A DNA stretch of 45,153 nucleotides from Thermoplasmatota archaeon (GTDB lineage: Archaea; Thermoplasmatota; JAKEGO01): the NCBI GenBank assembly GCA_028279595.1, contig JANQNK010000021.1, forward strand, positions 1 through 45,153, given 5' to 3'. Shown here piece after piece: positions 1 to 8,789 of the stretch. Every line of letters starts with the position of its first letter. Position 1 is the stretch's first letter. Under the pieces are notes generated by a model. That model was not told the origin of the DNA. It searched no databases and was given only the letters and a program-made list of their open reading frames with translations. A program made the translations under genes and the position numbers.

Positions 1-894
1 CTGTATCTCGACGTCGTAGTGGCCGGTGTTGCAGACCACGGCGCCGTCCTTCATGTCGGCGAAATGTTCGCCGGTGATGATGTCCTTCATCCCGGTGGCA
101 GTGATGAATATGTCACCCACCTTGGCGGCCTTCTCCATTGGAGCCACGCGGAATCCCTCCATCACTGCCTGCAGGGCCCTGATGGGATCGACCTCGGTCA
201 CGACGACGGCCGCGCCCATTCCGCGCGCCCTCATCGCGAGTCCGCGTCCGCAGTGGCCGTATCCGGCCACGACGAACTTCTTTCCAGCCAGAAGGATGTT
301 CGTCGATCTGAGTATGCCGTCCAGGGATGACTGACCGGTGCCGTAGACGTTGTCGAAGTCCCACTTGGTCTCGGCGTTGTTGACGGCGATCACGGGGTAG
401 GACAGTCTGCCCTCGTCCGCCATCGCCTCGAGGCGGTGGATCCCCGTCGTGGTCTCCTCGGTCGCGCCGACGATCCCCTCGGACCTGTTGATCTCGTGGG
501 TCCTGACGATGAGGTCGGCGCCGTCATCGACGAGGAGCTGCGGGCCGGCGGCGAGTATCTGGTCGAGTGCCCAGTAGTATTCGTCGCGGTCCATCCCGTG
601 CCACGCGAAGACCGGTATCCCCTCTCGAACGAGGGCCGCGGCGACATCGTCCTGTGTGCTGAGCGGGTTGCATCCCGACCACACGACGTTCGCTCCGGCT
701 GCTATGAGGGTCTTCAGCAGCACTGCTGTCTCCTTGGTAACGTGCATGCTCCCGCCGACCGTCCATCCCTCGAACGGACGGGTCACCGAGTACATTTCCT
801 TGAGCTGCGCCATGACCGGCATTCGGGTCTCCGCCCACTCTATCTTGAGCGCTCCCGCGTCTGCCAATCCCGGGTCCTTGATCTTGAAATCCAT
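1..894 (-). CDS. ahcY: S-adenosylhomocysteinase (adenosylhomocysteine hydrolase), 3' end outside window
   Basis: Hydrolyses S-adenosylhomocysteine to adenosine and homocysteine, relieving product inhibition of methyltransferases; cytosolic and NAD-dependent. The 298 visible residues begin MDFKIKDPGLADAG and contain HVTKETAVLL near residue 50, AWHGMDRDEYYWALD, the ATEETTTGIHRL segment, and the NAD-binding Rossmann motif GYGHCGRG near residue 210. The reading frame runs off the left edge, so the C-terminal part of a roughly 400-residue protein is missing. A TATA-like TTTAAATA on the minus strand at 924-931 lies about 30-37 bases upstream of the ATG, supporting this start. It is divergent from the next gene. 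Family assignment is secure from the motifs. Confidence 0.95.
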   Translation of the reverse strand, partial: MDFKIKDPGLADAGALKIEWAETRMPVMAQLKEMYSVTRPFEGWTVGGSMHVTKETAVLLKTLIAAGANVVWSGCNPLSTQDDVAAALVREGIPVFAWHGMDRDEYYWALDQILAAGPQLLVDDGADLIVRTHEINRSEGIVGATEETTTGIHRLEAMADEGRLSYPVIAVNNAETKWDFDNVYGTGQSSLDGILRSTNILLAGKKFVVAGYGHCGRGLAMRARGMGAAVVVTEVDPIRALQAVMEGFRVAPMEKAAKVGDIFITATGMKDIITGEHFADMKDGAVVCNTGHYDVEIQ

Positions 895-923
895 GCCCAC
901 CACGAAATGTACTAAAGGGGCTC

Positions 924-931
924 TATTTAAA
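924..931 (-). promoter_or_regulatory. TATA box for ahcY
   Basis: On the minus strand this reads TTTAAATA, 30-37 bases before the ahcY ATG, the usual archaeal spacing for a transcript with almost no leader. A second element, TTTAAG at 984-989 on the plus strand, sits 25-30 bases before the ATG at 1014 and would serve the divergent gene. Confidence 0.6.
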
Positions 932-1013
932 CTTTATTGGGTTGCCACCGGATGTCCGTCCGGGATCGGCCGTTCCAGTTACCTTTAAGTGGTCCCGCCC
1001 GGATTTCACCGGG

Positions 1014-3905
1014 ATGCTGAGTCGGGCCCTGACCGTCGCTCTGGTTCTCGCATTCCTTTCGCCCCTACCGATGCTCCTGACCCCGGGACCCGGCGAGGTG
1101 GTCGTGTCCTCGAGCAGCATCGAGTGGCACGCGGACCTACTATCACCTTCGATGCCCGAGGATAACATCACGGTCGTGGACATCACGGGCCTGCCGGACG
1201 AGGAGCAGCTCACGTACATATCCCTCCAGGGACTCGTTAACAAACGGTCGGGGAGCGTCTACCTCATCCAGCTGGAGACCGATCCGTACTGGCTGGACGT
1301 GCTCAAGGACCAGCATGGGATCGGCGTGCGGCTGAGGGGACCCTTGGCCTTCGCCAACGAGCAGGACGACATCCCCCAGGGATTCGTGGTCGTCGACCCG
1401 GGGAGGGGTGACACCGTGAACGTTGCAACGACGATCGCGGGGGTGATGAACTACCTGATCGTCTACCCGTCCAAGATCGACAAGTTCAGGGAGATCTTCG
1501 GTCCACTGCCTGTGATCGACCTCGGAAGGTCGCCGTGGCGCGAACGGACGGGGATGTCCATCTACACCTATGCCCACGAGAGGTACTTCTCCCTCTGCAA
1601 CCAGAGGTTCATGGGCTTCTACCCGGACTGGATAGACTACGGCCGGGACCTTCTGATCGCCAATTCCGCCTTCGCCTTCTACGCCGTGCCCGGACCCTTC
1701 TCGGACCCTTTCGCCTGGGAGGAAATGAGGGGGCTCCTGCGGGCAACCCCGCACACCCATGCACTTGTCGGCTCGATCGAACCCTACATCGCAGCCGAGG
1801 AGGACTTCGCGGTGCGCGACTTCTCGCTCCACGGCAAGTACTTCGTCCCGTGCTCCCGCGTGCCGAACCTGTCGCTGCTGTCCACGTTCCCCCAGACCGA
1901 GGATGTCGACATGGGCGTTTCCCCGGCCGCGAACGTCACCCTCGAGAAGAAACACTACGTGACGGTCGGGGTGGAGGACGGCGACAACATCGCGTTCCTC
2001 CACGACAGGATGGCCAAGGCTTGGCTGTCCTCGGGCAGGGGCGACTATCCCCTGACCTGGTCGGTGCCGCCCTATCTCGATGAGTTCGCGCCGCCGTTCC
2101 TCGACTACTACTACTCGACGAGGAGCGAGAACGATTCGTTTATGATGTCGCCCTCCGGCGCGGGGCTGGTGTTCCCGGACTACCTTCCGGACAGTGCATA
2201 CTACTCGTACATGGAGATCACGGAGGCCGGCGTCGACTCCCTCAACTTCAGTTTCATCTGGGTACTGAACGGGTACAGGACCTACGAGGTCAAGTACACG
2301 GACGGGGTCCTGGCCGATTACGCCGAAATGGGCTTCCAGGGAATGGTCCTGGACTACGACGACATGCCGTGGCACGACCAGTACATCATAGCCGGGGACA
2401 GCGAGTCCAACGCGCCGGCGATCCGGTCGACGCAGCTCTGGCAGTCCGTCGACAACCTCAAGGCGAAGATGGACGTGACCCTCGACGCCTATCCCGAGAG
2501 GCCGCTCTTCACGTTCCTCGCCTACAACCCGTGGTCCGTGAGCCTCACGGAGCTCGGCGATGTCCTCGATGATATGGACGTCGAGATCGTGGACATGGCA
2601 ACGTTCTTCGAGCTCATACGCCTGGCGGCCTTCGAGGACGCCGAGAGGGCCATCGACGCCTTCGAGGGCGTCCCGACTTCGATCTTCTTCATGTCGCACC
2701 TGGACTCCGCCGAGGAGAGGCTCGAGAACGCCAGGGACAACGACGACCCGTACGGCGCCTGGAGGGCGAGGAAGACCGCCGAGGTCGGACTCGGTCTCTC
2801 GCTCGCGCTGTTCCTGATACTGATAACAGCGATCGTCTCGGCGGCGCTCGTGTTCCTCGTGATAAGGCCCGGGAAAGGACCGCCGGGAATGCCTGCGGTC
2901 TCGAGGGTACTGACCATGACGTTGCTGTTCACGGGCTTCGTGCTGATGTACTACAGGGTGCAGTTCTCCGAGACCGGCAATTACTTTCCGCTGACCGTGA
3001 CGATGATCGGCGTTCCGGTCATCGGGCGGGTCGTCATGCGGAAGAGGGATTCGTTCCTCGTCACCGGCCTTGGGCTGTACCTCGGCGGTGCGATGGCATG
3101 CTACCTCACATGGTGGGCCTTTCCGGTCTACGCTTTCGGGCTTTTCATGCTGCTGGACCGGACCGCGCGCGGCCACATGGACGAGATGGTCGTGGCGCTC
3201 TCGGTGGCACTTTCGATATCGATACTGGCTCCCCAGGAGATCCATTCGGCGGTGATGCTCGCGCTCCTCACTCCCCTGGTCCTCCATTTGAACGAAGAGA
3301 GGGTGGACGGCGACGTCTCCGGCAACACCTCGGTCTTCGCCCCTCTTCTCCTGCCCCTTGTGGCCATCGGAGCCCTGATGATGGACAGCAGGTACATGGT
3401 CCAGAGGTTCGATTACTTCCCGCTGGCGCTTGTGCCGGTCTCGGTGGCGGTCCCCCTGCTCGGACTCGCTATCGGGTGGCTGTTGATGGATACGGGCCTC
3501 AGGAGACGCGGGTTCTGCATCGGCATGGCGATGTTCCTCGGCGCTTGGGCCCTGGTCCCGTTCCTCGAGAACCTCACGGTGCTGTCCGTGCTCCTGCTGA
3601 TCCAGCAGACCGGTATGGTCATGATGGTCCTGGAGGCCGCCCGGCGCGGCAAGCGGACCTCGAACCCGATGTACCCCGCGCTTGGGGTCTCGTTCTTCGT
3701 CTTCTACAACATGGCCTTCTACACGACCCCCGTGATAATGGACGTCTACTTCCTGAACATGGGATACACGGTGAACTACGTCCTATACCACCACCCGCTC
3801 TTCTTCGTCCTGCTCGGACTGGTCTTCCTGCTCTGCAGGATCCTGGAGAGGTTCCTCTTCGCGAGGATAGTCGACGGGTTCAGGAGAATGGCCGTCAAGG
3901 GGTGA
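1014..3905 (+). CDS. GxGYxYP-domain protein with C-terminal polytopic membrane domain
   Basis: A 963-residue protein. The N-terminus MLSRALTVALVLAFLSPLPML is a signal sequence or first membrane segment. The start at 1014 is preferred over an in-frame ATG at 942 because the longer form would put 24 polar residues before the signal and lies ahead of the TTTAAG box at 984-989. Residues about 50-560 resemble the GxGYxYP family of putative glycoside hydrolases: TYISLQGLVNK, VGVEDGDNIAF, and SGAGLVFPDYLP near residues 380-391 at the place of the name-giving motif (Tyr replaced by Leu and Phe). From about residue 588 there are roughly 12 hydrophobic segments. Probably an envelope protein with an outward-facing sugar-active or sugar-binding domain. 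Catalysis is not shown. Confidence 0.65.
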   Translation: MLSRALTVALVLAFLSPLPMLLTPGPGEVVVSSSSIEWHADLLSPSMPEDNITVVDITGLPDEEQLTYISLQGLVNKRSGSVYLIQLETDPYWLDVLKDQHGIGVRLRGPLAFANEQDDIPQGFVVVDPGRGDTVNVATTIAGVMNYLIVYPSKIDKFREIFGPLPVIDLGRSPWRERTGMSIYTYAHERYFSLCNQRFMGFYPDWIDYGRDLLIANSAFAFYAVPGPFSDPFAWEEMRGLLRATPHTHALVGSIEPYIAAEEDFAVRDFSLHGKYFVPCSRVPNLSLLSTFPQTEDVDMGVSPAANVTLEKKHYVTVGVEDGDNIAFLHDRMAKAWLSSGRGDYPLTWSVPPYLDEFAPPFLDYYYSTRSENDSFMMSPSGAGLVFPDYLPDSAYYSYMEITEAGVDSLNFSFIWVLNGYRTYEVKYTDGVLADYAEMGFQGMVLDYDDMPWHDQYIIAGDSESNAPAIRSTQLWQSVDNLKAKMDVTLDAYPERPLFTFLAYNPWSVSLTELGDVLDDMDVEIVDMATFFELIRLAAFEDAERAIDAFEGVPTSIFFMSHLDSAEERLENARDNDDPYGAWRARKTAEVGLGLSLALFLILITAIVSAALVFLVIRPGKGPPGMPAVSRVLTMTLLFTGFVLMYYRVQFSETGNYFPLTVTMIGVPVIGRVVMRKRDSFLVTGLGLYLGGAMACYLTWWAFPVYAFGLFMLLDRTARGHMDEMVVALSVALSISILAPQEIHSAVMLALLTPLVLHLNEERVDGDVSGNTSVFAPLLLPLVAIGALMMDSRYMVQRFDYFPLALVPVSVAVPLLGLAIGWLLMDTGLRRRGFCIGMAMFLGAWALVPFLENLTVLSVLLLIQQTGMVMMVLEAARRGKRTSNPMYPALGVSFFVFYNMAFYTTPVIMDVYFLNMGYTVNYVLYHHPLFFVLLGLVFLLCRILERFLFARIVDGFRRMAVKG

Positions 3906-5168
3906 TCAGTCACAGCTCGGACAGCCGGCCTTCGTTCTGAAGAGCTCGGCGGCCCTTCTGGTATCGTCATCCGGGCCAGTGAAACGTATCGTGGTAGAGT
4001 ACTTATCCAGGTCGGGGTAGGACCCTATCCTCACGGCCGGGAACTCCGCCGATATCCCCTCGAGCAATGGTGAGATGGCCGATTCGCTTCCCCGGTGGAC
4101 GACCTCCTCGATGTGTAAGGCCTCACCGACCGGCTCGAGGTGCGGTACGACGTGGCGGTCGACCATGTGTTCGAGCTCCCGAGGTACGCCGGGAAGAAGG
4201 AATATCGTCCTTCCCGCAACTTCGATGCGGCACCCTGGGCCGTATCCGACATCGTTTTCGAGGACGACCGAGCCGTCCGGGACCAGTGCCATCTTCCGTC
4301 TGCCCTCGTTCAACGAGGGATCGGAGACGATGCCGGCATCGTGACCCTCCTTGAGCCGCCTGGCTATCATCGCGATGGCATCGGGGTGTTCGACGACCTC
4401 CATTCCGAGATGGCCTGCCACGGCCATCGTGGTGATGTCGTCCGGGGTCGGCCCGAGACCTCCCGCTATGATGATGGTGTCGGATATCGACAGGCCGTCG
4501 AGCAGAGCGTCCCCTATCTCCTCGATGTCGTCGGGGACGGTGACCGTGCGGTCCAGCGGCGCGCCGATCCCAAAGAGTGCCTTGGCGATGAAGTTCGAAT
4601 TGGTGTCCGCCGTGTGTCCCTGGAGGACCTCGTCGGCGACTATGATGAGCGAGACCGATGGTGGTGTCTCAACCTCGATCCCGAGATGGTCCATGACCAT
4701 GGTCAGGGCTATCTCGACCAGCTGCTCCCGGACCCAGGCCCTCGAGCCGCGAAGCTCGAGCCGGGCGACGTAGGCGCCGTCGTCGGACGCGATACCAACG
4801 TACGAGAGGCCGACGGGCTTCTCCTCGGTGGCCCCTCCCGGGCCGGCGATGCACGTCACCGAGAGGCCGATGTCGGCCCCGAAGGCCCTGCGGGCACCGA
4901 TGGCCATCTCGCCCGCGGTCTCTCCACTGACAGCCCCGTGGTCGACCAACGTCCTCTCCGGGACGCCCAGCAATGCTGTCTTCGATCCGTTCGAGTATGC
5001 TACGACGGCGCCGAGAAGGACGGCTGACGAGCCCGGCACATCCGTCAATCTTGAGGATATGAGGCCGCCGGTGCAGGATTCGGCTATCCCTATGGTCAGG
5101 CCCGACTCGGCCATTCCACTCACGACCGCCTCCTCGTACGACATGGCCCGAAATCCCGTGCAGGGCAT
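3906..5168 (-). CDS. CinA-family protein with swapped domains: NMN amidohydrolase-like (PncC) then MoaB/CinA-N-like
   Basis: A 420-residue two-domain protein. Residues about 9-165 are the CinA C-terminal (PncC, nicotinamide-nucleotide amidase) domain: AESCTGGLISSRL, VAYSNGSKTALLGV, GAVSGETAGEMA and CIAGPGG. Residues about 170-410 are the CinA N-terminal molybdopterin-binding-like (COG1058) domain: ADEVLQGHTADTNSNF and IIAGGLGPTPDD. Bacterial CinA has the reverse order. The family is tied to NAD(P) recycling and pyridine-nucleotide repair. The ATG at 5168 is used; an ATG at 5144 (MSYEEAVV) is an equally good start. A shared TATA-like TTTAAA at 5204-5209 lies upstream. The stop directly follows the end of the convergent membrane protein gene. 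Domain calls are firm; the physiological substrate is inferred. Confidence 0.85.
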   Translation of the reverse strand: MPCTGFRAMSYEEAVVSGMAESGLTIGIAESCTGGLISSRLTDVPGSSAVLLGAVVAYSNGSKTALLGVPERTLVDHGAVSGETAGEMAIGARRAFGADIGLSVTCIAGPGGATEEKPVGLSYVGIASDDGAYVARLELRGSRAWVREQLVEIALTMVMDHLGIEVETPPSVSLIIVADEVLQGHTADTNSNFIAKALFGIGAPLDRTVTVPDDIEEIGDALLDGLSISDTIIIAGGLGPTPDDITTMAVAGHLGMEVVEHPDAIAMIARRLKEGHDAGIVSDPSLNEGRRKMALVPDGSVVLENDVGYGPGCRIEVAGRTIFLLPGVPRELEHMVDRHVVPHLEPVGEALHIEEVVHRGSESAISPLLEGISAEFPAVRIGSYPDLDKYSTTIRFTGPDDDTRRAAELFRTKAGCPSCD

Positions 5169-5201
5169 AAGAATATTCGGTTTTGCACACCGGACCTACA
5201 A

Positions 5202-5213
5202 CTTTTAAATAGG
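5202..5213. promoter_or_regulatory. Shared TATA-like element between cinA-like gene and rpo7
   Basis: CTTTTAAATAGG reads as a TATA box on both strands. It lies 34-45 bases before the cinA-like start on the minus strand and about 40-50 bases before the rpo7 ATG on the plus strand, where a short leader with GGGAG at about 5240 is possible. Confidence 0.5.
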
Positions 5214-5252
5214 TTAACCGTTATCGAATCAACCCTTCTGGGAGTAAATGGC

Positions 5253-5822
5253 ATGTACCGTATGGTTGAAAGGGAAGGGGTCATCCGGATACCCCCCGAG
5301 ATGCTCGGTGAGCAACTAAAGGACGCTACGAGCTTCCTGGCCGAAGGTAATTTCGAGGGCAGGATGACCGATGAGAAGGAACTGATCCTGCTGATAACCG
5401 ACCTCGAACCCCTCGGGGACGGGCATATAATCCACGGGGACGGCGGCGTCTATCAGAGGGTGAAGTACACCGCGCTCGTGTTCAGGCCCGAACTCCACGA
5501 GGTCATCGACGGAGCGGTGGTCGAGGTCCTGAAGTACGGAGCCTTCGTACGTATCGGGCCTCTCGACGGTCTTCTACACATCAGTCAGATCATGGACGAC
5601 CACATCGACATCGATGTCGGCAACGAGCGCCTCACCGGTCGGGAGACCAAGAGGGACCTGAGGGTCAACGACCACGTCAGGGCGAGGCTCGTGGCCGTGA
5701 ACCTCAACGAGAAGAACCCCAGGGAGAGCAAGATCGGCCTCACGATGCGTCAGGCGAGCCTCGGAAAGATGGATTGGCTCGAGGCCGAGAGGAAACAGCC
5801 CGCAGGAGGCGAGGTGGAATGA
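5253..5822 (+). CDS. rpo7: DNA-directed RNA polymerase subunit Rpo7 (RpoE')
   Basis: The 189-residue stalk subunit of archaeal RNA polymerase, homologous to eukaryotic Rpb7, which binds emerging RNA together with Rpo4. The N-terminal RNP-like half carries GVIRIPPEMLG and the conserved block ending YTALVFRPELHEVIDG. The C-terminal S1/OB domain begins near residue 82 (VVEVLKYGAFVRIGPLDGLLHISQI). Length matches the family. The stop overlaps the start of spt4 (ATGA), a typical archaeal pairing, so both should be co-transcribed and translationally coupled. Confidence 0.97.
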   Translation: MYRMVEREGVIRIPPEMLGEQLKDATSFLAEGNFEGRMTDEKELILLITDLEPLGDGHIIHGDGGVYQRVKYTALVFRPELHEVIDGAVVEVLKYGAFVRIGPLDGLLHISQIMDDHIDIDVGNERLTGRETKRDLRVNDHVRARLVAVNLNEKNPRESKIGLTMRQASLGKMDWLEAERKQPAGGEVE

Positions 5823-5995
5823 ACGCCTGCACCAAGTGTCACTTCCTGACGGAGGAGAAGGTATGCCCGAAGTGCTCCGGAGAGACCTCCAAGGAGTGGC
5901 AGGGCTACTGCATCGTCACCGATCACACGAAATCGCTGTTCGCGCGGAAGATGGGGATCACCGCGAACGGACGATACGCCCTCAGGGTCCGCTGA
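5819..5995 (+). CDS. spt4: Transcription elongation factor Spt4 (RpoE'')
   Basis: A 58-residue zinc-binding protein that pairs with Spt5 to promote RNA polymerase processivity. It starts MNACTKCHFLTEEKVCPKC, giving two CxxC zinc ligand pairs at residues 4-7 and 16-19, and ends with the usual GRYALRVR. The ATG overlaps the rpo7 stop by ATGA, which fixes the start; the frame is open upstream but an earlier start would have no family support. Same operon as rpo7. Confidence 0.95.
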   Translation: MNACTKCHFLTEEKVCPKCSGETSKEWQGYCIVTDHTKSLFARKMGITANGRYALRVR

Positions 5996-6059
5996 TCGGC
6001 AGAGCACTCTCTAGACGATATGCATAATGCTTCTGAGGTAGCGTTGGCTCTTTCCACTA

Positions 6060-6398
6060 TCACCGTCGGCGTCGGTCGTCCTCGTATCCCCTCGGCGGGG
6101 GATAGTCCGGGCGTCTATCGTAATCGCGCGGTGGTGCATAGTCCCTGTCGCGCTCGCGGGGCGGCGGGTAATCCCTGTCGTAGTCCCGCGGGGGCGGTCC
6201 ATCGCGATAAGGTCCGGGACCGTATCCACCGTACATCTCTGGCGGCCGGACCATAAGCCAGATAACGATGACTATCACCGTGCCGATGATGCTGAGGAGA
6301 AGCGTTCCAAGGAGCAGGATGACGACCCACAGTGCTCCGCTCTTCCCTCTCTTCTCGGCGTCCTTATAGATCCAGACGGCGATGAATATCGCTATCAC
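6060..6398 (-). CDS. Membrane protein with Pro/Arg/Asp-rich cytoplasmic tail; probably the 3' part of a frameshifted gene
   Basis: 112 residues if translated from a GTG at 6398. A hydrophobic segment (VIAIFIAVWIYKDAEKRGKSG) is followed by a second membrane segment (LWVVILLLGTLLLSIIGTVIV) and then about 60 residues of low-complexity DRDYPPPR repeats ending RRRR. The GTG lies in the middle of what reads as a transmembrane helix (CFLFLVIAIFIAV), and a stop is only a few codons upstream in this frame. The adjacent minus-strand frame ending at 6364 supplies a signal peptide and runs into the same helix, so a single-base shift near 6400-6425 would join them. Function unknown; the two-helix YKDAEKRG type is common in archaeal membrane proteins. 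Confidence 0.5.
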   Translation of the reverse strand: MIAIFIAVWIYKDAEKRGKSGALWVVILLLGTLLLSIIGTVIVIVIWLMVRPPEMYGGYGPGPYRDGPPPRDYDRDYPPPRERDRDYAPPRDYDRRPDYPPPRGYEDDRRRR

Positions 6399-6567
6399 GA
6401 GGAAGAGGAAACAGATACGTCAAGCAGACGGCCCCGAACAGGGCAAAACCTCCAGCCTCGAGCTCATCGTCGTCGTCGGCAGCGGCCGCTTGCGGCAAGA
6501 GGGCGACTGCCATTATCAACAGAAGGGCAAGAACCAATCCTATCCTATGTAGCACATTTCGATCCAT
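6364..6567 (-). CDS. Signal-peptide fragment, probably the 5' part of the frameshifted membrane protein
   Basis: 67 residues: MDRNVLHRIGLVLALLLIMAV begins a clear signal peptide ending AAA, then an acidic DDDDELEAGG segment and ALFGAVCL, the beginning of a membrane helix. It then turns into polar sequence (PLPRDSDIHRRLDL), which is the overlapping frame of the hydrophobic stretch in the downstream piece. A TATA-like TATATA at 6599-6604 lies 32-37 bases upstream of the ATG, so the joined gene would have a normal promoter. Either a sequencing or assembly indel or a real lesion. Confidence 0.5.
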   Translation of the reverse strand: MDRNVLHRIGLVLALLLIMAVALLPQAAAADDDDELEAGGFALFGAVCLTYLFPLPRDSDIHRRLDL

Positions 6568-6683
6568 ACGATCCCACGAAATGACATCGCGACCGAGGTA
6601 TATACGTGTTACTGAGGGAGTGGTCTGTGTACCATTTGCTCATCGAGCGGTCCGGGATGGGCTCGCCATCCCCTGTGGGCCGA

Positions 6684-8294
6684 TCACATCCTGAAGACGC
6701 CGTACTTCGTGTCGGGGAAGGGTGCATTTAGGCTGGCGGATATCGCCAGTCCGAGGACCTCCCTTGTCTCGGCCGGATCGATGATGCCGTCGTCCCATAT
6801 CCTGGCCGTACTGTGGTACGGGTGCCCCTTCTCCTCGTAGACGGCCTTGATCGGCGCCTTGAACTCCTCCTTCTCCTCCTCGGACATGGCCTTGCCGCCC
6901 TTCCTCTGGAGCTGGTCCATCTTGACCGTCAGGAGGACGTTCGCGGCCTGGTCGCCGCCCATGACCGAGATCCGGGCGTTCGGCCACATCCAGAGGAACC
7001 TCGGGTCGTACGCCCTGCCGCACATGCCGTAGTTGCCGGCCCCGAAGGAGCCTCCGACGATGACGGTGAACTTGGGGACAGCGGCGTTGGAGACGGCCAT
7101 GACCATCTTGGCGCCGTCCTTCGCGATACCGCCGGCCTCGTACTGCTTCCCGACCATGAACCCGGTGATGTTCTGCAGGAACACGAGGGGTATCTTCCTC
7201 TGACCGCACATCTCTATGAAATGCGTGCCCTTGAGGGCGCTCTCCGAGAAGAGGACGCCGTTGTTGGCCAGTATCCCGACCGGGTATCCCATTATCCTGC
7301 CAAAACCCGTGACCAACGTCATGCCGTAGCGAGGTTTGAACTCGTGGAACTTGGAGCCGTCGACCACGCGGGCGATGACCTCCTTTATGTCGAAAGGGCG
7401 CCTCATGTCCGCGGGAATGATACCGTAGATCTCCTTCGGGTCGTAGAGGGGGTCTTCGGGCCGTTTTATGTCGATGAACGTCTTCGGCGGCCTGTTGAGG
7501 TTCTCGATTATGTTCCTCGTGATCCTGATGGCGTCAGGGTCGTCGGTCGCGAAGTGGTCGGACACGCCGGACTCCGCAGTGTGGACGTCGGCGCCGCCGA
7601 GCTCCTCGGCGGTCACGTCCTCCCCGGTCGCCGCCTTCACGAGGGGCGGTCCGCCGAGGAAGATGGTCCCGGTGCCCTTGACGATTGACGTCTCGTCCGA
7701 CATCGCGGGAACGTAGGCCCCGCCGGCCGTGCATGAACCCATGACAGCGGATATCTGCGGTATCCCGGCCGCGGACATCCTCGCCTGGTTGAAGAATATC
7801 TTTCCGAAGTGCTCCCTGTCCGGGAACACCTCGTCCTGGAGCGGTAGGAACGCACCGCCCGAATCGACCAGGTATACGCACGGGAGGTTGTTCTCCATGG
7901 CGATCTTCTGGGCGCGGACGTGCTTCTTGACGGTCATCGGGAAATAGGTGCCGCCCTTCACAGTGGCGTCGTTGGCGATGACCATGACCTCTCGGCCGTG
8001 GACCACGCCGATCCCGGTGACTATCCCTGCGGAGGGAGCCTTGTCGTTATACATGCCGTACGCTGCGAGGGTCGTCAGCTCGAGGAACGGGGACCCGGGG
8101 TCCAGCAGCGCCTCGATCCTCTCGCGGGGAAGCATCTTGTTCCTCGACTTGTGGAGCTCGATGACCTCCTCGCCACCGCCCATCATCGCCTGGGCCATCT
8201 TCTCCTTCAGGTCGTCCACGAGGAGCCTGTACTGCTCGTAGTTCTCCTTGTACTCCTCATCGTAGGTGTCTATCTTCGTTCCCAGGACCTCCAT
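6684..8294 (-). CDS. Acyl-CoA carboxylase carboxyltransferase (beta) subunit, methylcrotonyl-CoA type
   Basis: 536 residues. Transfers the carboxyl group from carboxybiotin to an acyl-CoA. The signature near residue 430 ([20 protein letters not shown], then RISVMGG) is that of methylcrotonyl-CoA or geranyl-CoA carboxylases rather than propionyl-CoA carboxylases. [16 protein letters not shown] and [17 protein letters not shown] (acyl-CoA oxyanion region) are also MCC-like, as is the length. It is the last gene of a minus-strand operon with the biotin carrier 3 bases upstream and a methylglutaconyl-CoA hydratase-like gene further up, which supports a role in leucine breakdown. Geranyl-CoA or another branched enoyl-CoA substrate remains possible. 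Confidence 0.9.
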   Translation of the reverse strand: MEVLGTKIDTYDEEYKENYEQYRLLVDDLKEKMAQAMMGGGEEVIELHKSRNKMLPRERIEALLDPGSPFLELTTLAAYGMYNDKAPSAGIVTGIGVVHGREVMVIANDATVKGGTYFPMTVKKHVRAQKIAMENNLPCVYLVDSGGAFLPLQDEVFPDREHFGKIFFNQARMSAAGIPQISAVMGSCTAGGAYVPAMSDETSIVKGTGTIFLGGPPLVKAATGEDVTAEELGGADVHTAESGVSDHFATDDPDAIRITRNIIENLNRPPKTFIDIKRPEDPLYDPKEIYGIIPADMRRPFDIKEVIARVVDGSKFHEFKPRYGMTLVTGFGRIMGYPVGILANNGVLFSESALKGTHFIEMCGQRKIPLVFLQNITGFMVGKQYEAGGIAKDGAKMVMAVSNAAVPKFTVIVGGSFGAGNYGMCGRAYDPRFLWMWPNARISVMGGDQAANVLLTVKMDQLQRKGGKAMSEEEKEEFKAPIKAVYEEKGHPYHSTARIWDDGIIDPAETREVLGLAISASLNAPFPDTKYGVFRM

Positions 8295-8297
8295 CTC

Positions 8298-8789
8298 TCA
8301 TTCCTCCTGTTTCTCTACCCTTGCGACGATCGTTCCGCCGTCGACCATCTCTCCTTCCGTTACCTCGATGGAACCGACCGTGCCCTTGAAGGGGGCGCGG
8401 ATCTTGTGTTCCATCTTCATGGCCTCGATTATCATGATCGGTGTCTTCTCGTCGACCTCGTCGTCCTCCGAGGCCATTATCTGGATGACCCTTCCGGTGA
8501 GCGGTGCTTCGAGGTCTCCCGAGAGCTCCTTGTGCACCTCGGCCGCGCCGGGGGCAACCTTGTTGAGCTGGAAGACGTCGCCCTTGCAGAATACGTGCTT
8601 CGTCCTGTCGTCGCCGTCGACGATGACCTTGACATTGCGGCCCTCGATGCCGAGGACGTACATGCCCGTGCCGACCTCCCTGACGCTGACGGGGATGTCG
8701 ACGCCCTGGTAATGGACGGTCAATCCCTCGTCGGTCCTCGTGGTCGCGAGGTTGAAGACGTTCCCGCCGAACTCGAAGAGGTGCTCCAT
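8298..8789 (-). CDS. Biotin carboxyl carrier protein of acyl-CoA carboxylase
   Basis: 163 residues. The C-terminal biotinyl domain carries EAMKMEH with the biotinylated Lys at residue 125; the flanking APLTGRVIQI and APFKGTVGSI halves form the usual barrel. The N-terminal about 90 residues resemble the linker (BT-like) region found between biotin carboxylase and carrier domains in fused alpha subunits. Here the carrier is a separate polypeptide: its ATG directly follows the stop of the biotin carboxylase gene, and the carboxyltransferase starts 3 bases after its own stop, so the three subunits should be made together. A biotin ligase must act on it; none is in the window. Confidence 0.93.
   Translation of the reverse strand: MEHLFEFGGNVFNLATTRTDEGLTVHYQGVDIPVSVREVGTGMYVLGIEGRNVKVIVDGDDRTKHVFCKGDVFQLNKVAPGAAEVHKELSGDLEAPLTGRVIQIMASEDDEVDEKTPIMIIEAMKMEHKIRAPFKGTVGSIEVTEGEMVDGGTIVARVEKQEE

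Noticed and set aside
1143..3287. Long open frame of 714 codons on the minus strand inside the GxGYxYP gene
   Set aside because: Composition is Arg/His/Val-rich with no domain motifs, and it lies antisense to a gene with clear signal peptide and membrane helices; typical of GC-rich shadow frames.
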